Notes under the pieces: model-generated
The model's database searches: none
What the model saw: only the letters and a program-made list of their open reading frames with translations
What the model was told of the DNA's origin: nothing
Made by a program: the position numbers and the translations under genes
Assembly (NCBI GenBank): GCA_021521415.1
Contig: JAIQDT010003019.1
Coordinates: 1-64,000, forward strand
DNA length: 64,000 nt
Direction of reading: 5' to 3'
Origin: Bidens hawaiensis
Lineage: Eukaryota > Streptophyta > Magnoliopsida > Asterales > Asteraceae
Shown here: positions 32,439 through 43,736 of the stretch, in pieces
Layout: every line of letters begins with the position of its first letter
Numbering within the stretch: the stretch's first letter is position 1

Positions 32439-32664
32439 AAAAAAATATATCAATGGATGTATGTAGACACACACACAACATATATAATAATAAATAACGA
32501 AATAATAATAATATTAATAACTAATAATAATAATAGTAAATACTAATAAATACTAATAAATAAATAACAAACAAATAATAATAATAAATAATAATAAAGA
32601 AATAACAAATAAATAATAACTAATAATAATAAATAAACAAATAATAATATTAAAAAAAAAGACT
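32439..32664. repeat. AATA/ATAATA low-complexity tract
   Basis: AT-rich tract after the end of gene A, up to palindrome P5. No gene. Confidence 0.8.
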
Positions 32665-32698
32665 AATACGCCGCGTATAGATCTATACGCGGTGTATT
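32665..32698. repeat. 34-bp CpG palindrome P5
   Basis: Half-sites AATACGCCGCGTATAG and CTATACGCGGTGTATT around AT. It lies between gene A and gene B, about 0.6 kb upstream of the first coding exon of gene B, matching the position of P2 and P4 before their genes. Confidence 0.9.
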
Positions 32699-33263
32699 AT
32701 GTCCCTTATAAGATCCCGTCTGATCAGACGCCCCCTTGATTTCAAATTTCGAAATCCCTCTCCCCAGCATCCGAGCATCCGAGCATCCAAACACGAGTCT
32801 ATACTGGACCGACACCGACACCAAACGACACGAGCCGTCGAGATTTTACCCGACACCGACACGACATGGTGGTAATTTTTAAATATTATGTTGATGATGA
32901 TGATTATGTTAAGACGATGATGATGATGATGGTGATGATGTGATGATGATGCTGCTGTTGTTAGGTTGGTTGAAACCGTCGGCCGGAGTCTGGCCGTCGG
33001 TTTGCAGGGAAGGTCAGCTGCGGTATATTGCCTTATACGTCGCCTCTGATATAATTTTTTTTAATTATTTATTATTTATTTTTATTATTAGTATTATATA
33101 TTATTATTGATGTTGTTGTTGTTATTATTACTATTATTATAATTATTATTTGTTATTATTATTTATTAATAATATTATTATTTTTATTATTTATTATTAT
33201 TATTATTATTGTTATTATTATTATTTGTATTATTATTTATTATTATTATTTGTTATTATTATA
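32699..33263 (+). other. Leader and first intron region of gene B
   Basis: After P5 the sequence has a CTTATAAGATCC box (32704), a GAGCATCC triple repeat (about 32770-32790), GATGAT and TTATTA microsatellites, and a possible splice acceptor (ATTATAG) before 33265. No coding frame is convincing. Confidence 0.45.
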
Positions 33264-33629
33264 GTTTGGGGACGACCATATTGAGATGGAGCTCGAGGAG
33301 GAGGAGGAGATGTGGCAGGGTCGGGGCCGGGGATCCCCACTAGGTAACGCCGTGTTGGTCACCTACCCTCATTTGCTGTTCATTGAGGGTTTTGACGCCC
33401 ACATACGATACACTCGCCTACGCAAGATGTTCCCGTTTCCCAACATGGTTATATTCTGGCCGTTTTTGGATTCCTGTGACGCTAACTAGCGGGCGGCTAA
33501 GTACGTTGGACAGGATACGCCTTGGAGCCGGTGCTTTAGTATGCCTCTATCAGCGCACCGGGAGCTGACACTGGAGGTCTACTCCACCATACACGTTACG
33601 TATGTTTACTCCACGTTATTATGTTTTTA

Positions 33630-33770
33630 ATATAGTATAGTATAGTATAGTATAGTATAGTATAGTATAGTATAGTATAGTATAGTATAGTATAGTATTA
33701 TATTATATTATATTATATTATATTATATTATATTATATTATATTATATTATATTATATTATATTATATTG
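33630..33770. repeat. (TATAG)n followed by (TATTA)n microsatellite
   Basis: About 13 TATAG units pass into about 14 TATTA units in an intron of gene B. Confidence 0.95.
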
Positions 33771-34135
33771 CAGGCCCCGTGCGTCTGGTACGCCAGAGAC
33801 TCGGATAAGGGTGCCAAACGCCGGTACGACACAGTCGGAGGTTTCCTTCAGCATGTTCAGGGAGGACGTCCATCTCTCCATGGAGGAGTTTGCGGTTGCT
33901 CTGGGCTTATACACCACGGAGGAGGCCCCGTATACACGGAGAGCATCCACCATATGCCGGAGGACGACCTGCGGGTATGGTGGAGGGCCATCAGCGATCA
34001 TGATTTCGGGGATAGGGTCTTAGACACCAAGTCCAAGGTCTCGGCTATTAGGGACCCGCTGCACCAGTACATTCTTAAAATGTATTGTATTGTTTAATAT
34101 AGCGTAATATATATTAATAATAATATATAATATAA

Positions 34136-34245
34136 TTTTATATTATATTATATTATATTATATTATATTATATTATATTATATTATATTATATTATATTA
34201 TATTATATTATATTATATATTATATTATATTATATTATATTATAT
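34136..34245. repeat. (TATTA)n microsatellite
   Basis: About 20 TATTA units with one interruption in the next intron of gene B. Confidence 0.95.
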
Positions 34246-35462
34246 TTTTGTTACTAAATTATATGATCTTATATTACACAGGTACCTACATAGGCTGATT
34301 GCGACATCCATCGCGGGTCGCAATCTGGGCGCGGAGCACTGCAGCCTGCGCGACCCGTTTTTTTTAGGTGTCTGCTGACCCACACGCACTGCAACCTCGC
34401 TAGGGGGCTTGCAAACTATTTTGTCAGGCATGCACGAGGGTCCTTGATGGGTGGCGGGTACGTCACCCAGCTTGTGATATCTCTAGGCTATGGAGACCGG
34501 GTGGACGGCCTGCCTATCGAGCCGACCCTTCGAGCCCGCTGGACCGCAGCCTTTGCGGCAGCATGCACATTGTGCGTTCGTTCCAAGGGCCCAACGGCCC
34601 GTACGACCGACTGGTGGCCGGGTCGGGGACACGTGAGCCTTACGTCCCGGTGTCTTTAGTCGAGCCTCCCTCGGTCGCGGCACCAGATGAGGAGCTGTCC
34701 ATGTGCCTGTCGACGCGGGGGAGGGGGCCGGCAAGGATTCGGACGATGGTAGTGACGGACGTGAGGATCCGGGCATATCTCAGGTACGTTTTAATATATT
34801 ATCGTTTTATTGTTTCTTTTAATTCATATTCGCATTAAACGTATTTCTATTGTTTTGTTGTTAGGGGCCGATGCAGCACGTTCCACGCACATATTGCGCT
34901 GTGCGTCTGGGTCCCGCCACCGACGCTAGGTTCAGGCCTTTGAGTTGGGAATGAGCCGATGAGGCAGATGTCGCTCCAGGTTAGCTGGATTGTTTGCTAT
35001 TTGGCGGCGCAGCAGTCAGGAGAGCACTACCCCGTTCCCCCGCCACCCCCTCCCAGTTTTGACCACGAGGCGAGCACGTCTGGCATGAGACGCGGACGGG
35101 GCGACGACGTGGATGTCGCAAACGGTTCGGGGGCTAGGCGGAAAGGAGAGGACGACGCCGACGTTGGCGACACGTTCGCGGGCATAGGCATGGACATGCG
35201 CGACTTTCTGCCGTAGATTTTTATGTTCTAGTTGTCGTATTTACTTTTATTTGTACACTTTATCAATATAACACTGATTTTTGGTATATATATGTGTTAA
35301 TTGTTTTGATCGAAATAATATTAAATATTAAATAAATAATTAATATATAATGATAATAATGACAAATAACAATAACAATAATAAAAAATAACACTGAGAA
35401 AAAAACCTAAAAAAAAAAACATAATACGACAAAATTGGCGGTTTTTTCTAGAAACACTGCTC

Positions 35463-35496
35463 AATACGCCGCGTATAGAGCTATACGCCGCGTATT
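35463..35496. repeat. 34-bp CpG palindrome P6 (right end of MULE)
   Basis: Half-sites AATACGCCGCGTATAG and CTATACGCCGCGTATT around AG. It lies 42 bp inside the right end, as P1 lies 31 bp inside the left end. Confidence 0.9.
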
Positions 35497-35546
35497 GAGC
35501 ATTGTTTTAGCAATTGGTGGGTGTCCCTAGAAAATCCGTTTATTTA

Positions 35547-37514
35547 TCTTCTTTCTTTTTTCGTAATTAATTTACTAAGTTCTTTAGGACTCTTAATTTT
35601 ATCAAGCTTTTGATTTTATTTTTATTTTTTAAAAATATATATTATTATAAGCTAACAGACATAAAGTATATATATACATACTATAATCCTCTGCTATAAG
35701 TTTCTGGTTTCACCACTGCTTAATATATTGGGGCCCAAACCACTTTTTACCAATATACTTCGTTACTTGCTAGGTCTTAATTACGGACCTTTTTATTTCA
35801 GCTTGAACGAGATATTTAATTATAACATCAAGGATTCAAGCTTGCAAGCTTGCATAGGCATAAGGATGTTGATCACATAATTCATTTTTCCAATAACAAC
35901 CCTATGTGAATTCAAGTGTACGCGAATGCCTAGTGTTATTTGTTTTCAACCACATCTACTCTTATCGCTAGTCATATCATCTATAATATGAGTAAAATCA
36001 TGCATTAGTAGTAAATTTTATTTGTGGAAATACCTTACTAAACTTCATTTTTCGGTTTTCTTGCTTAAACCTTTGTGTAATATGACTTCAACTTCTTGTC
36101 TAATGAGAGTAACATGTGTAACATAGCTTACAAGTTACATATAACTAATGAAGCCAACTTGTATGCATCTTTATTGGTATAATGTGTGAAGTATAAGTTC
36201 ACTCGTTATGTTGGCATTGCGCCATGTGCACTTTGGCTACTTTCTCCTATTTTCATCATAATTATCATGTTTTAGGCGTGTTTACCCCATTTCCATCAAA
36301 ATACAAAAGAAGCTCTTTTAAAACAATAACTAAGATGCCTAATTGTGTATTTAAACACATAAAGCATGTGCAACAGTTAATCACCTCCCCTTGACAATAA
36401 GTTCTATAATTGGTTTTTATTTATTAGGCCTAGTTTTTCGTCTCTCTTCTAGCAAGATTGAACAATGATGCTTAACGTTTTCTCGTTTTCAGTCATAATG
36501 TCTATTGTATCGACAGTTAATGTAGAAGAGGTCTATTAAGATCATTACGCGATCTAGTTGCCTACATCTTTAATTCTTCTTCACAATACTAAATAAAATT
36601 TGGCTAGAAGAGGTGTTAAGTTTAAATATTGTATGTGATGTCAACTTTATCTAGAAATCATGTGTGTGTAACTATGTTATGGACTTGTCTTATAACATGA
36701 ATAGAAAATTGGAGAAGAAAGAGCTAATAGAAAGACTGAGTTAGTAGGGAACACAAATGGTGACACTTCTTTGGCCAAACTTACATGAAATAAATGTTTT
36801 AAATAAGAAAAATTAACTTTGATATAGATGAATTTATTTTCAACATTCAGAATGACTAGAGTGGAGATAACATATATACGCCTCTCGTATCATTAATATT
36901 GTGTGCTTAATTTGGCCACGAGTAACTCACAAATTTGGATATGGTTGGCTGAATGGAAACCGGGAAGTCATCAATCATTTATTCCCCTCAAGCACGATTA
37001 ACTGTGAATTAATTTCTTCCCTAATTCAGAACCATTGTCCCTAAAACATGCTAGTAATACTTGAAATGAGACATTCCATGTCAACCAATATTTGTCATAT
37101 GGATAGAACATCATGCGATATTTGCCTAAGGTATCATACTTAATCTGTTAACCTTTTGGATGACAAAATGTTTTCGTTAATAGTTATTTAACGTTATCGT
37201 TTTCTTGCGATTAGATCTTTTAGACTGTATTTTTCAGATAATAACAAATATATAATTTTAATCTTCAACTTCTTAGCATGCAAAGTTCTTCCTTATTTTT
37301 CTCTGCTAATTTTTTGTTCTTATTTCCTAGAAGCAACGTTAAAATTATCCATATAGTGAGACCATTTTAGGAAATTATATAAAAGGTTAGTTAAATATAT
37401 ATGTGCACCAAGCTGTGCAACAAAAATATTGTGCACAAAGCCAGGATCAAAAATATTAAAAAGACATATTAAATACCCTTGAAAGGTAGGCCCGTAATCC
37501 ACTCTCCAAACTTC
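35547..37514. other. Intergenic DNA, no gene seen
   Basis: AT-rich single-copy-looking sequence containing the 56-bp repeat at 35817. No ORF of substance or family match on either strand. Confidence 0.6.
35817..35872 (+). repeat. 56-bp direct repeat, right copy
   Basis: Partner of 5919-5974 in the same orientation, 53 of 56 bases identical by eye. Origin unknown: it may be a piece of an older dispersed repeat. Confidence 0.75.
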
Positions 37515-37522
37515 TATAAAAT
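37515..37522 (+). promoter_or_regulatory. TATA box of WUN1-like gene 1
   Basis: TATAAAAT within CTTCTATAAAATCC, 67 bp before the ATG. The paralogue has CTCCTATAAAATCC at the matching distance. Confidence 0.75.
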
Positions 37523-37581
37523 CCTATACTACCTTACACTAATATTACACTATCAACTTATTTATAAACCTCTAGCCAAAA

Positions 37582-38061
37582 ATGGAAGAAATCAATACCA
37601 ATGAACATGAAATAATAGAAATCAAAAACCAAGCCATAGTTCATGCTCTTTACAACACATTAGCCACCGGAGACACTAAAAACGTCTCCGAAATATTAGC
37701 CACCGACTTGGAGTGGTGGTTTCACGGCCCTCTTAAGTGCCACCACATGATGCGCATGCTGACCGGTGAAGCCTTACACACCGAGTTCAAGTTCGAGCCT
37801 CAAAGTATAACAGCCATTGGTGACGAGATAGTGATTGCTGAGGGCTATGAAGGTGCACACGTGTACTGGGTCCACGTGTGGACCCTAAAAGATGGGTTGA
37901 TCACCCAATTTAGGGAGTATTTTAACACGTGGTTGATGGTTAAGGAGTTGAAAACCAGACCGCTTAACCGTTGGGTGGGAAAGAACTGCTTCACCGTGTG
38001 GCGGAGCCAGCCTCGAGATCTTTTCAGGCGGTCGTTGCCGGGGCTAATGCTTGCTATTTAA
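37582..38061 (+). CDS. Wound-induced protein 1-like (SnoaL/NTF2-fold) protein
   Basis: This is a 159-aa single-exon protein. It has the conserved core of plant WUN1-like proteins: an N-terminal helix (NQAIVHALYNTLATGDT), LEWWFHGP, HHMMRMLTG, a VIAEGYEG strand, VYWVHVWTL, QFREYFNTWL, and the C-terminal WRSQPRDLFRRSLPGLMLA. These make a SnoaL-like, NTF2-type cone fold of about 130 residues that usually binds small ligands or dimerises; the exact function in plants is unknown, though members are induced by wounding and stress. No signal peptide or membrane segment. The ATG is the first in the transcript after a consensus TATA box. The frame is intact and the context is non-transposon DNA, so it is probably an expressed host gene. 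Confidence 0.9.
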   Translation: MEEINTNEHEIIEIKNQAIVHALYNTLATGDTKNVSEILATDLEWWFHGPLKCHHMMRMLTGEALHTEFKFEPQSITAIGDEIVIAEGYEGAHVYWVHVWTLKDGLITQFREYFNTWLMVKELKTRPLNRWVGKNCFTVWRSQPRDLFRRSLPGLMLAI

Positions 38062-38458
38062 TAATATTGGTGCCTGAGTACTAAAAGATGTCACAAAGTG
38101 ATAATGTGAAAAAAGTACATCTAGTTCATCTACTTCATGTTCAAATCTAATTAATGTATGAAGTGCATGAGACAAACATGCAATAGGCACATGTTAAAAT
38201 TAATTATATGTGAAAAATCTAAAATTAATGTGTAGATTAATTTCCACAAAATTCGAATTGTTTGTTGTTAATTAATATGATAAAGATGTTTCACAAACCT
38301 CCATAAATGTTTTGAAATTTATATTAAAGTGTGTATGTGTGTTTTCTTATCATTTTTTTTTAATTTCAAATAATGATGGGTTTCCAGTATTCTTTTAGGG
38401 TGAAATGGAGATGATCGGGTGAATCAATGGCTCGTTAGTGATCCAAATTGGTCGTTCA

Positions 38459-38459
38459 A

Positions 38460-38508
<49 letters not shown>

Positions 38509-38518
38509 GTAATAATAA
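38459..38518. repeat. (AAT)n microsatellite
   Basis: About 18 AAT units, then an interrupted tail. Confidence 0.95.
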
Positions 38519-38849
38519 AAGGATTGGAACGAAAGGCCAGTTGATGGGCATTCTTTAATTAAGCTGTAATGAATATATAATTAGATTTTTAATTTTAAAA
38601 ACTTGTTTGAAAATATAAGGGACTCATGAAATTTGGTCTAGTGTATTAAGGATTATAATAATCACTATGAAACAAAAAATGATCCATGTAAAATAATTAT
38701 ATGAATGCTAATACAATGTAATTAATTACTCATGAGATGAAGTACGAGTTAGAGCATCCTCTATGTGTCAATGTACGTGCAGCACAACTCATTTGAGTGA
38801 TATATGTACATGTATGATTGCATGATGTATGTATACGTGTCTACTACAT

Positions 38850-38853
38850 GATG

Positions 38854-38898
<45 letters not shown>
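38850..38898. repeat. (ATA)n microsatellite
   Basis: About 16 units. Confidence 0.95.
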
Positions 38899-38902
<4 letters not shown>

Positions 38903-39977
38903 CTTGTACAATATGTTGATGTTAATATATGGACACTCAAAGCTATACATCCAGTTATTGTTCAAAATCCTCCAACTCACTCATATTTTGTTCAAGATTC
39001 GTCACTGTTTTTATTTAAGCAAATTTAGAAAAACTTAATCCGACATAAATAGTTTTAGGAATTGTAAACATGTTTCACCTAAATTTAAACTTATGTTACA
39101 TGGAAACATAAAACAAATCGTCACAAATATGTCATCTTCTATAACTCAACCATGCTTGCTTACAAAAAATACAAATTAATATAAAATAAAAGTGTATTTA
39201 AATAATAAAATATTCATTAACAGCGAGATAATAGCCTAAAACAGGGAATAATCCATTTAGGAAACAAGGGAAAGTAATTCGATGTAATTGGAAGAATTTA
39301 TAATTCGAAAAAGTGTAAGTTTGGACTTTCTTGTCTTTTCTAATTTCTGGTTTTTAGCAAAAATACGATAGGAAAAAAATTAAACACTTCGCTTTCTTAC
39401 TGTTTACAAAATAGGAAATATAAGGCAGGAAGTTTTGTTTTACTTTTTAGTCAAAACTAGGAAAATTGTCTTTATTAATATATGTTAAATATTGAAAGGT
39501 AGGTATCATGAAAATAATGTGTCCGTCAAAAATAGTAAACTTTGAAGCAGGGCCAGCTCAATGTATTTGGAGGCCTATAATTAGCACATATAATGTCCAA
39601 CTAGAGGCCTAAAGAGTTGGTTTGATTTAACTGTCATAGAAGCTGGGTCGGCCTCAAAGATTGTTAAAACTAGTAATTTTTGTGGTAAACAATATGAAAA
39701 TGTGTTTGCGCTTGTTTGATTTGATGCAAACTATGGGACTCGAACCTCTAAGTGCGGCTTTCCTTTGTTTCTTTCGAGTAGTCAAACTATGAGTGTATTA
39801 GCTCCAAGTTTGACTCTAGGTGCTTAAACCAACGGAGCAGCTCATGAGTTTGGGATTGTATCGTTAATAGGTTAAGTCAAGGTAAGTTTAAACGAGTCCA
39901 AAAGGAGCTTGCTTGATTAGGTTTTATATGTTTTTTTATAATGGCTAACTCACGCCCTCATTAACTCTGCTCCTAAA

Positions 39978-40276
39978 TCTACCTATACTATTAAAGAAAT
40001 ACAATTTTTCTATATACCATTCAATTAGACCCTCCACGTGTACAAATTTTCACCCACCTTACTTTTAAAATGTTTGTGCCTTACCAACTTAACTATGATA
40101 AATTGATGTTAGTTTTTTTTTTTTTTTTTAATTGGTATAGATTCACAACCTTCCATTTTAATTTCTTTTATAATACAAATACAAATTATTCTTACTAAGA
40201 TATGTTATAATTATGTATATTGTTACATTTAGCCTTTTTATTTTATTTTTTTAATTACCCGTGTATTACACGAACT
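39978..40276 (+). mobile_element. Possible short Helitron-like element
   Basis: It starts TCTACCTATACTATTAAAG directly after an A and ends near a CCCGTGTATTACACG hairpin (40258-40272), both reminiscent of short plant Helitrons. The usual CTRR end is not clear, so this is tentative. Confidence 0.3.
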
Positions 40277-40736
40277 CTATCATAATCTAAACTATTGTAA
40301 CTCTGTAAGACTGTAACCAAAATGATAGTTTATGGAATTAATGTTAGAAAACCCAAAATCTTTATCATGGTTAAAACTTAAAATAGGAGTCAGCCATTTG
40401 GGCCTTCCGTCGAATTAATCGGGCCTTTAGAAACAAAATCAATGAAAGTCCAAAATGGAGAACAAAATTCTAATTCTCTTTGACTAGCTTCACCATTGGT
40501 TAATGTTTGTTTTGAACACCAAACAAGTGTTACTTTGAGAGACTGTATTTTAATTTTTAATAAGACCTTTTCTAATTCATTCATTAATACGGCGAGTTTG
40601 GACTAACTATGTAGCGTTATTGGTGCCACATAAGCATGTTAATGCCGCAAACACCATCTCACTCCAAACAAAGGGGGCGTTAGGTTCTTTTTTTTTCTTT
40701 TAGGATGGTTTGTTCTTTCTACTTCATTAATGTGTG

Positions 40737-40870
40737 AGCCCATGAATGGCAATCAAGTGAGGCACACCTCCTAATTTATCAACCAACTTTTTTTTTCTTT
40801 TTATAGCCCATGAATGGCAATCAAGTGAGGCACACCTCCTAATTTATCAACCAACTTTTTTTTTCTTTTT
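40737..40870 (+). repeat. 68-bp tandem duplication
   Basis: AGCCCATGAATGGCAATCAA and the following 48 bases at 40737 are repeated exactly from 40805, each copy ending in a T-rich run. Confidence 0.92.
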
Positions 40871-40986
40871 TTTTCATCTCTAGTTAGCCTACGACGTACT
40901 AGTTAAAAAGTTGGTTAGTTACTACATGACGTTGGCGTAGCACTTCAACTATGGTCTCCCAGTTAGCCCACAACCCATAGGCCATA

Positions 40987-42120
40987 TGTCACAGCCCCGA
41001 CCCCTATATCCCGGGAGGGGAGCCGTGAACATTGAGTGGTGGTATCGATATTTATTAAAATAATTTGCAGCGGAATATTTCATCAGAACCGTAGTTAGGA
41101 AAATTAATCAGAGTTATAAAAACACCATAATTCTTATTTCATAAACTGGGATAAAAAACCATTTTTATACAAACAAAAGTTTTATAAGGACCCTAATTTA
41201 CAAAACACGTTTCTTTATTCTGGTGACAAGCCACTCATTTAAGCAGGAAGCCCACAGACATCATTCCTTTGTCTCTAACAAGTCACCTAAAACATGTTTA
41301 AAAATATTTTATCAGCAGGAAATACTGGTGAGTACATTCATTTATAAATGACACATTTTACAGTTACAGCATTAAGATGTTTTTACATCTGCGTGCTTAC
41401 AAATTACCGAAAGGTACTTGTCATTCGACCGTATCTGTGACTGTGGTCATATTACTTATTGGCTAACACTTGTCCAATAAGTAACGTGTGATAGCCCAGT
41501 AGGCAAGCCTTGTATACAAAACCCCACAATACCAGTAGTAACCATCCCGTAAGTCTACAAAGACTTAATCACTGTAATGTAGTTTAAATCCTTTGAAAAC
41601 ATTTAAACTATCCATCATGAGTTTGATGGTTTTGGAAAAGCATCATGACAGTGTTGGAAAATCAATTGTCTCACGCAAATGTGAGTTATGCAAAAATTTC
41701 GAATGTCTCACCTTGCAAGTTTATATTTAACAAGCCTTCTGGTGTTAAGCACCTAGATTAAACACAATGTAGTATATTTCTATTTGTATAAACCCATAAT
41801 CATAACGATAATCACGAGACATGAAACTTTACACGATAGCACAATGTCATACCTTTGTTTAGGTAGAGCTTTTGGATTTGTGTTATAAAAGTTCCTTTTA
41901 ATCGGAGAGGTACCGTTACAATTACTTGGTATAATACTAGCCTTATATATAAGAAATACGAGAGAAAGTATGATTTTTGGGACGAGTTTGTGAACTCCAT
42001 ATTGCTGCCCTATTTATGCTTGAATTTGAGCATCTTCGCGTATCGGGAAGTTGCAGTAGGGTTGCCGAGTCAGCCCTAGCTATGCCACATGGCGTGACAC
42101 GTGTCAGGCTACGTGTCAAT
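40987..42120 (-). mobile_element. Antisense Gypsy LTR-like fragment
   Basis: TGTCACAGCCCCGACCCC followed by GCAGCGGAAT at about 41069 is the reverse complement of the LTR end seen in Tekay-like elements (..TTCCGC..GGTCGGGGCTGTGACA). No second boundary or duplication was found, so the other end is approximate. No coding sequence. Confidence 0.4.
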
Positions 42121-43194
42121 GTTGCGTAGCTTTCACGTCACATCAAAGCTCCACATTGCGCTCATCGCACTTCGCCGGAGCCCGTGCGCGTGCGCGTCGG
42201 GTGTTTCGCACCCTCCGCTAGGACTACTAGGTGTGATTTGGCACATAAGAATATTATCATGTGAACTCTCTTCCTTATAAAGATTTTACAAGTTTTGTAA
42301 TCTAGCGATGTGGGACAAGAGTTAGAAATCCTATTTATACCATGGTGGAAGCCTTCCATTTTCTTCCCTCCACCAATGTGGGATGGAATTTTCCTTTACA
42401 TTTTCCATTCTTCATTTTACTTCTCTTTTCTTTCTCATTTCTTCATTTCTTTCTTTGATTAGTTTATTCTTTATTATGGTTTGTTATACGATAGCCTAAG
42501 ATATAAATTGTTTTAAGTCGGTACCAAAAGGGATCTATTAGTGCTACTAAAGAAAATACACATCAAATACTATTAAGGGCAAGAATGACATCAGAGTAAA
42601 TTTAGGTAACACTATTTTTATAAGCCCGTAAATGAACCTATGTTCACGCGTCCGACGAGAAGTTTGCTTATGTTAATTTATTAACAAACGTACGTAGATG
42701 AATATAAAAATATTCAGTTAGTTAAACGAATGAACATGAGCACGTGTTTTGTTCTCTTTCATTTACGTAAGCAAATTTTTATGCTTGTTGATCCATGTTT
42801 GTCAGCTTACGTTCTTTTACGTATTTAAACATATATATAGCAATACTAATATGTTGATATGCGTTAACCCATCACCCAAGAGCGGGCTCATTTCCTTCGT
42901 TCACTTACATTGACTTAAGGTTGTTCATTTATGTTCATCTAGAGTACAAACAAACAAACAAACATAATTAAGAGGAACACTAGTTTTTTAATGAGCAGAC
43001 ATGAACGAGTAGTCGAGTACATCCGTTCTTTAAAGGTTCGTGTTTGTTCATCTATTCCGTTTAAGCAAAACAAACATACATGAATAACCCAACACATTTT
43101 CGTTCGGTTCATGTAGATGCCTATTATATATTTTAACATTTATTCAATGAAATATTTGTAGAATAATTCTTTTAACATTTGTCACTTAAAAAGT
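42121..43194. other. Intergenic DNA upstream of WUN1-like copy 2
   Basis: No gene seen. 42620-43125 is rich in short GTTCATGTTC/GAACATGAAC-like inverted motifs, resembling a non-autonomous hAT-type element, but no target duplication was located. Confidence 0.35.
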
Positions 43195-43226
43195 GTGGGT
43201 CCCACTCCTTCACACTTGGGCTCTCC

Positions 43227-43233
43227 TATAAAA
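43227..43233 (+). promoter_or_regulatory. TATA box of WUN1-like copy 2
   Basis: TATAAAA, 58 bp before the ATG, in the same CTATAAAATCC context as gene 1. Confidence 0.7.
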
Positions 43234-43284
43234 TCCACCCCAACATTCCTTCATATACTCAATTCCCATTTCCTTGTAAAAGAA

Positions 43285-43736
43285 ATGGAAGAATTCAACA
43301 AAAATGAACAAGAATTAAATAACCAGGCAACCATCAATGCTCTATACAAGTTGTTGGCCGCCGGAGATACCAAACTGGCATCCGGTCTATTAGCCAACGA
43401 CCTCGAGTGGTGGTTCCATGGTCCGCAACTTGCCACCACATGATGAGGATGCTAACCGGGGAGGCACGACACAATGAGTTCAAATTTGAACCTCGCAGTG
43501 TTACAACCCAAGATGATAACATAGTTATCGTCGAGGGTTATGAAGGTGCAAACGTGTACTGGATACACATTTGGGTACTGAAAGATGGGTTGATAACCCG
43601 GTTTAGGGAGTATTTCAACACGTGGCTAACGGTAAAGAAGTTGAGAGTGAGGCCTGATGGGTGGGTGACCGTGTGGAGGAGCCAACCTCGAGATCTTTTT
43701 AGGCGATCGTTGCCGGGGCTCATGCTTGCCATTTGA
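43285..43736 (+). pseudogene. WUN1-like paralogue with a frameshift
   Basis: This copy is homologous along its whole length to the intact gene at 37582-38061 (about 70 percent identical by eye). It starts at ATG 43285 and runs to LEWWFHGP, where one base is missing near 43425-43432. The frame then stops at 43441. The rest, from HHMMRMLTG to WRSQPRDLFRRSLPGLMLA, is intact in the next frame and ends at 43736. It also lacks about ten residues near the C-terminal WVGKNCF insertion of gene 1. The promoter TATA box and both flanks of the coding region are otherwise well kept, so the break is recent, or is an assembly error in one base. Same strand as gene 1: a dispersed tandem duplicate. Confidence 0.88.

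Larger units (their letters stand above)
33264..35216 (+). pseudogene. MULE gene B, ORF1/plant-mobile-domain-like protein
   Basis: Exon-like pieces: about 33265-33489 (acidic start MELEEEEEMW, RYTRLRKMFPFP), 33774-34078 (WYARDSDKGAKRRYDTVGG, then EEFAVALGLYTTEE and RVWWRAIS in shifted frames), 34282-34790 (HRLIATSIAGRNLG, MGGGYVTQLVISLGY, ARWTAAFAAA) and 34866-35216 (proline-rich, then an acidic tail ending DMRDFLP). The order EEFA.xLGLYT, HRLI..SI, GxYVTxL resembles Athila ORF1 and the plant-mobile-domain proteins found in plant transposons; this is family recognition from memory. Frame breaks near 33850 and 33935 and a stop near 34375 indicate a pseudogene. Introns hold TATAG/TATTA repeats. 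P5 lies upstream and P6 downstream. Confidence 0.6.
6589..35538 (+). mobile_element. Composite Mutator-like element (MULE), swollen by nested insertions
   Basis: The left edge reads GGGTCCAGCTAGGACACCCA and the right edge, reverse-complemented, CGGATTTTCTAGGGACACCC: imperfect inverted ends sharing CTAGG(G)ACACCCACCA. Immediately outside both is TTTATTTA (6581-6588 and 35539-35546), near the usual 9-bp MULE duplication. The same 34-bp palindrome lies just inside each end. Inside are a MULE-type transposase gene, an OTU region and a second gene. Without the solo-LTR nest (6.6 kb) and the Copia element (12.7 kb), the element would be about 9.7 kb. The duplication is AT-rich, so chance is possible. 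Two abutting related elements meeting near 16045 is the main alternative. Confidence 0.6.
38062..39975. other. Intergenic DNA with microsatellites
   Basis: No gene seen. It holds (AAT)n at 38459-38518 and (ATA)n at 38850-38898. Near 39547, CAGGGCCAGCTC..GGAGGCCTATAA resembles the transposon edge noted near 5975. Confidence 0.6.
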
